From Acerihabitans sp015654925 (GTDB taxonomy: Bacteria > Pseudomonadota > Gammaproteobacteria > Enterobacterales > Enterobacteriaceae), in the NCBI RefSeq assembly GCF_047324175.1, contig NZ_CP178732.1, positions 2,294,001-2,358,000 on the forward strand: a stretch of DNA of 64,000 nucleotides, written 5' to 3'. Below the pieces are notes generated by a model that worked only from the letters and a program-made list of their open reading frames with translations, searched no databases and was not told the origin of the DNA. Shown one piece after another: positions 61,005 through 64,000 of the stretch. Position numbers and translations under genes: made by a program. Positions within the stretch are counted from its first letter, which is position 1. The number at the start of each line of letters is the position of its first letter.

Positions 61005-61907
61005 TCATTGGCTTTGAGAGAAGTGGTTCATTTCACCGGCTCGGTGCAGGAATCGCGCAATGGCGGGCTCAGGATCGCGTTCCAGCAGGACAAAAAAAGT
61101 CGAGGTGTCGGGAACATCGTCTTGCATCGGTCTGACAATGACGTCTGGATGCGCATAGAGGGCCAGTTGAGATGCCAGCCCTATGCCGATACCGTAACCC
61201 GCGGCCACCAGCATGATCATTTGCTCATGCCCGGATACATATTCAGCGATGTCTGGAAGAGGCAGGTTTTTGCTTGAAAACCAGCGAGATATGACTTTGT
61301 AGCCGCCCGAGCATTTTTCGGGGTGGCAGAGTATGAGGCGATTTTGAATAGCGTTTTGCAGGGCCACCGTTCTGACGCTGAGCAGGGGATGATGCGTCGG
61401 GATAACGACTGCCGGACGTTCACTCCAGACCTTATACTTGATGTATCCATTCTGGCGTTCATCATCGAGGGTGATGCCAATATCAATCTGATCATGATGC
61501 AGGGCACGGAGCATTTCGCTGGTCGTCATCTCCATGATGCGGATCTCGGTGCCGGGGTCTTCCTCACGGCTTCTCGCCAGCAGTCTTGTCAATGGGGGTT
61601 GAGCAAGACTATCGGCCAGGCCAAGGCGGATCCGTCCGCACAGACCCTGAGAGGCCGCCTGTACACGGGATTGTGCGTTTTCGAAAAAAGAGAGCATGCG
61701 GCGAGTTTCCTCAAGTAGTACTTCGCCAGGCCACGTCAGTTGTAAACTCCCTTGGGTCCGATTAATCAGCCTGACGCCAAGTTGTGACTCCATCTCATGG
61801 ACGGCGTGGGACAGGGAGGACGGTTCAATATGCACGCGTACCGACGCACGTGTGAAGTTAAGCTCTTCTGCGACAGCCATAAAATATCTAAGGTGACGAA
61901 TTCTCAT
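61005..61907 (-). CDS. LysR-type transcriptional regulator
   Basis: 300 residues. The N-terminal helix-turn-helix (YFMAVAEELNFTRASVRVHI, then EPSSLSHAVHEMESQLGVRL) is typical, and the effector domain extends to the C-terminus. It lies on the opposite strand to the MFS gene, and they are 580 bases apart, so it may control it. The effector is unknown. GC is about 48 percent, clearly lower than the cargo. Confidence 0.9.
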   Translation of the reverse strand: MRIRHLRYFMAVAEELNFTRASVRVHIEPSSLSHAVHEMESQLGVRLINRTQGSLQLTWPGEVLLEETRRMLSFFENAQSRVQAASQGLCGRIRLGLADSLAQPPLTRLLARSREEDPGTEIRIMEMTTSEMLRALHHDQIDIGITLDDERQNGYIKYKVWSERPAVVIPTHHPLLSVRTVALQNAIQNRLILCHPEKCSGGYKVISRWFSSKNLPLPDIAEYVSGHEQMIMLVAAGYGIGIGLASQLALYAHPDVIVRPMQDDVPDTSTFFVLLERDPEPAIARFLHRAGEMNHFSQSQ

Positions 61908-62485
61908 AATATATTTCCTTTAGTGAAAGTGGGTAGTTCCGGTGAGCGATGGGGGTCTTTTTTTTTTTAGTTGCTTATGATCTCACGCTGGAATGCGTTT
62001 GATCTGGTAGCAGGCAATAGGTGAGTTTGGTCAAGAGATAGACATTCGTCCTGCTCTAAGTCGATGTCAGATTGGTAGCGTATCCCACGTACCGAGATCC
62101 TAAGCCTTAGCAACAGAAATGGTGGTCTATGCGCACAGTTGCGAAAAATCGTCGCATTCTACCTTGGCGAGCGATTACGGCAGTTGTTGTATAGGTGTGG
62201 TGGTGGGCAGCGTCGCTACTGGGGGATTAGGCAAAAAGCTGCTAATACGAAGACTCGGTAAAGAAAGAGCGTCTAAATTGGGCAGAGGATTCCATTATAT
62301 TGATGATCGCATTTTCCGGGGAAAAGATCGGCAGGGTCGGGAACGTGTCGCCATCGTTGCAAAAGTGATCTCCCGTGGGTACGGACCAAAACTTGGACTA
62401 CTTTGGAGGTAGTTCATGTATTCTTACGAGAAGAAACGCGTACCTCGTTAAAATCATTTGTAGGCTAAAAAATGGCAGATTGAAT
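61908..62485. other. Intergenic region upstream of the MFS gene
   Basis: A 97-codon plus-strand frame at 62119-62412 (VVVGSVATGGLGKKLLIRRL in its middle) lacks a good ribosome site and any family I can name; it may be a gene fragment. Otherwise the region holds only the divergent upstream regions of the LysR and MFS genes. Confidence 0.35.
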
Positions 62486-63733
62486 ATGAAGGAAAACCGA
62501 TTTTTTGGATGGTACGTGGTTTACGCCACACATATTTTACTGGCACTGATTTTTGGCGCGGCTTATTCTTTTGGCGCATTTTTTTCGCATATTCAGTCAA
62601 GTTTTTCGGCAGGGAGTTTTTCCGTCGCGTCCATCTTTTCACTAACAGCATTGCTTTATTATATTGTCGGTGTTTTCTCCGGCACCCTTGCCGATAGACT
62701 GTCACCCCGTGCGGTGGTGATAACCGGTATTGCATTGTTATCCATGGGTTTTTTTGCCAGCAGCTTTTTGTCGTTTTCTCTGCACTGGTTTATTCTCTGC
62801 TTTGGTTTGTTGGTTGGCCTGGGCGTTGGTCTGGTCTATGTCCCGGCGATAACGACGACACAGCGGTGGTTTATAACCAGGCGCAGCCAGGCGTCCGGAA
62901 TAGCCCTTGCGGGAACCGGCGTGGGGACGTTCATTGGGCCGACTGCGGCGGGATGGTTAATGCAAAGTCTGTCCTGGGAAGCCACCCTACGCATTTTTGC
63001 TGTTTTCATTTTGATTTCCGGTGTGCTTGCGGGTTGCCTGATGAGAAGTAAACCGGAAGCTTATGGTTTGTTGCCGGATGGCGAGAAAAAAAATGAGAAT
63101 AGCCCGCCGGGCAGCGGGAAGGCATCAGCGGGCTCGGGATTTAGAGAGGCCGTCACCGCGGCGCCTTTTTGGTGGTATTTCAGCGCCATATTCCTGGGGT
63201 CTGTCGGACTTTTTTTAGCTCTGGTACATATCAATCCTTATGCGCGGCAGTTCAGCCTTTCCGCCAGTGAGGCGAATTTGCTGATAGGATTGATCGGGGT
63301 CGGCAACGTGGCAGGACGTTTGTTTTTGGGCCGGGCAGGGGATCGTATGGGACCTCGCCGGCTGTTGCAGTATTTGACCTTTTCATTGGCACTGCTAAAT
63401 CTTTTTTGGCTTGAGGCCCATAGTTTTTGGTCACTTGCGATTTTTGCCTTGTTGTTCGGTGTAGCGAATGGCGGGTGTATCGCACTTTATCCGGCAGTGG
63501 CGGCAGGATGGTATGGTACGACAAATTTGGGCGCCATTCTGGGCGCGCTCTATATTTCTGTTGGCGTAGCGGCAGTCGCCGGCGGCAGTCTAGGAGGACT
63601 TCTTTTTGACCTGAGCCATACCTACTCGGCTTCTATCCTGTTTAGTACATTTTGTGCATTACTGTCAGTTTTGTGCATTATCATGGCTCGCAGAGCAGTG
63701 AACAAAGGCACTAACATTTCCGCTATAGATTGA
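62486..63733 (+). CDS. MFS transporter, oxalate/formate antiporter-like
   Basis: About 415 residues from ATG 62486; an open extension to 62375 has no ribosome site. Twelve hydrophobic segments are visible. GVFSGTLADRLSPRAVVITG is the loop 2-3 motif and GWYGTTNLGAILGALYISVG near the end is typical of the OFA group of monocarboxylate/oxalate exchangers. GLLPDGEKKNENSPPGSGKA marks the central cytoplasmic loop. It moves a small anion across the inner membrane; the identity is unknown. Confidence 0.88.
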   Translation: MKENRFFGWYVVYATHILLALIFGAAYSFGAFFSHIQSSFSAGSFSVASIFSLTALLYYIVGVFSGTLADRLSPRAVVITGIALLSMGFFASSFLSFSLHWFILCFGLLVGLGVGLVYVPAITTTQRWFITRRSQASGIALAGTGVGTFIGPTAAGWLMQSLSWEATLRIFAVFILISGVLAGCLMRSKPEAYGLLPDGEKKNENSPPGSGKASAGSGFREAVTAAPFWWYFSAIFLGSVGLFLALVHINPYARQFSLSASEANLLIGLIGVGNVAGRLFLGRAGDRMGPRRLLQYLTFSLALLNLFWLEAHSFWSLAIFALLFGVANGGCIALYPAVAAGWYGTTNLGAILGALYISVGVAAVAGGSLGGLLFDLSHTYSASILFSTFCALLSVLCIIMARRAVNKGTNISAID

Positions 63734-63854
63734 AGCGGAGAGATAATAATGTATCCTGTAAAATGATTTGCGTACGGCAATTCAGGAAATTTAATCGGCA
63801 GGACATGATTATACCTAAAAATTTATTTGAGCTTTAGCAAATATCTAACCACTA

Positions 63855-64000
63855 TTATGGTTCAAAGGGCTCAGATGCAACACCGGCTAATAACTGTTCT
63901 ACCGCGGCGAGGACCTGAGCACGTATTTTCCCTTTCCGTGTCACCATATACACATCGATATTCAGTTTTTGTCCAGTCTGAGCGTCCAGACATCTATAGC
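63855..64000 (-). CDS. LysR-type regulator, C-terminal fragment at the window edge
   Basis: The frame enters from the right and ends at a stop at 63855. The visible 47 residues (KLNIDVYMVTRKGKIRAQVL, AAVEQLLAGVASEPFEP) match the end of a LysR effector domain, after the conserved R-K-G-K turn. The rest is outside the window. It converges on the MFS gene. Confidence 0.6.
   Translation of the reverse strand, partial: YRCLDAQTGQKLNIDVYMVTRKGKIRAQVLAAVEQLLAGVASEPFEP

Noticed and set aside
62119..62412. A 97-codon frame before the MFS gene as a membrane protein gene
   Set aside because: One weak hydrophobic segment, no ribosome site and no recognisable family; described only within the intergenic entry.

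Overview
The window is Enterobacterales-like chromosomal DNA. The evidence is a NudI gene, a umuDC operon, an enterobacterial-type intergenic repeat, and IS256, IS21 and IS110 family elements. The density of broken genes and IS remnants would suit a Sodalis-like or Pectobacteriaceae genome, but I cannot fix the genus.

Layout. 1-4.9 kb is AT-rich accessory DNA: an IS256-family element truncating nudI, a nucleotidyltransferase-like gene with a small partner ORF, a GNAT gene and a decayed IS110-family transposase. 5.1-24.3 kb and 53.3-60.5 kb are two blocks of one integrative conjugative element (ICE) of the PFGI-1/SPI-7 class. The left block has TraD, the TIGR03747/03759/03765/PilL proteins, a lytic transglycosylase, DUF3275, DUF932, a STY4534 replication protein, TopB, and an IS21 insertion with a 6-bp target duplication. 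The right block has SSB, DUF3158, TIGR03761, STY4528, DUF2857, ParB, a HicA-like protein, ParA and AlpA. VirB4-type genes, relaxase and integrase are absent, and the TraD end is cut by the IS110 remnant, so the element looks amputated.

Between topB and ssb, normally neighbours in this ICE class, lies about 29 kb of cargo. Its frame is a dead umuDC operon: SOS box, umuD fragment, umuC middle and, 26 kb away, the umuC 3' end. Inside it, in order: a PEP-mutase/isocitrate-lyase family gene; a divergent LysR/SDR pair; a MocR regulator divergent from a complete seven-gene Nit1C cluster (nitrilase, radical SAM, GNAT, AIR-synthase-like, flavoprotein and two small proteins) with a sigma-54-type promoter; an acyl-CoA ligase as an eighth gene; and an organosulfonate island.

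The sulfonate island holds a 3'-amputated class III aminotransferase, SsuD monooxygenase, a glycyl radical enzyme with its activase, SsuABC, a second SsuA, an acylating (sulfo)acetaldehyde dehydrogenase, an AMP-forming CoA ligase and a triple-rhodanese protein. The glycyl radical enzyme carries every residue I recall for isethionate sulfite-lyase. Together the genes could import C2 sulfonates, activate sulfoacetate to sulfoacetaldehyde, and release sulfite by an oxygen-dependent (SsuD) or an oxygen-sensitive (glycyl radical) route. Nit1C has been linked to nitrogen starvation and cyanide assimilation. The whole reads as nitrogen- and sulfur-scavenging cargo lodged in an ICE.

Beyond 60.5 kb are a LysR gene, an OFA-type MFS transporter and the end of another LysR gene. 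Two structural features recur in the ICE part: stem-loop leaders in front of many minus-strand genes, and a set of TATCCCC-N-GGGGATA palindromes around the replication genes.
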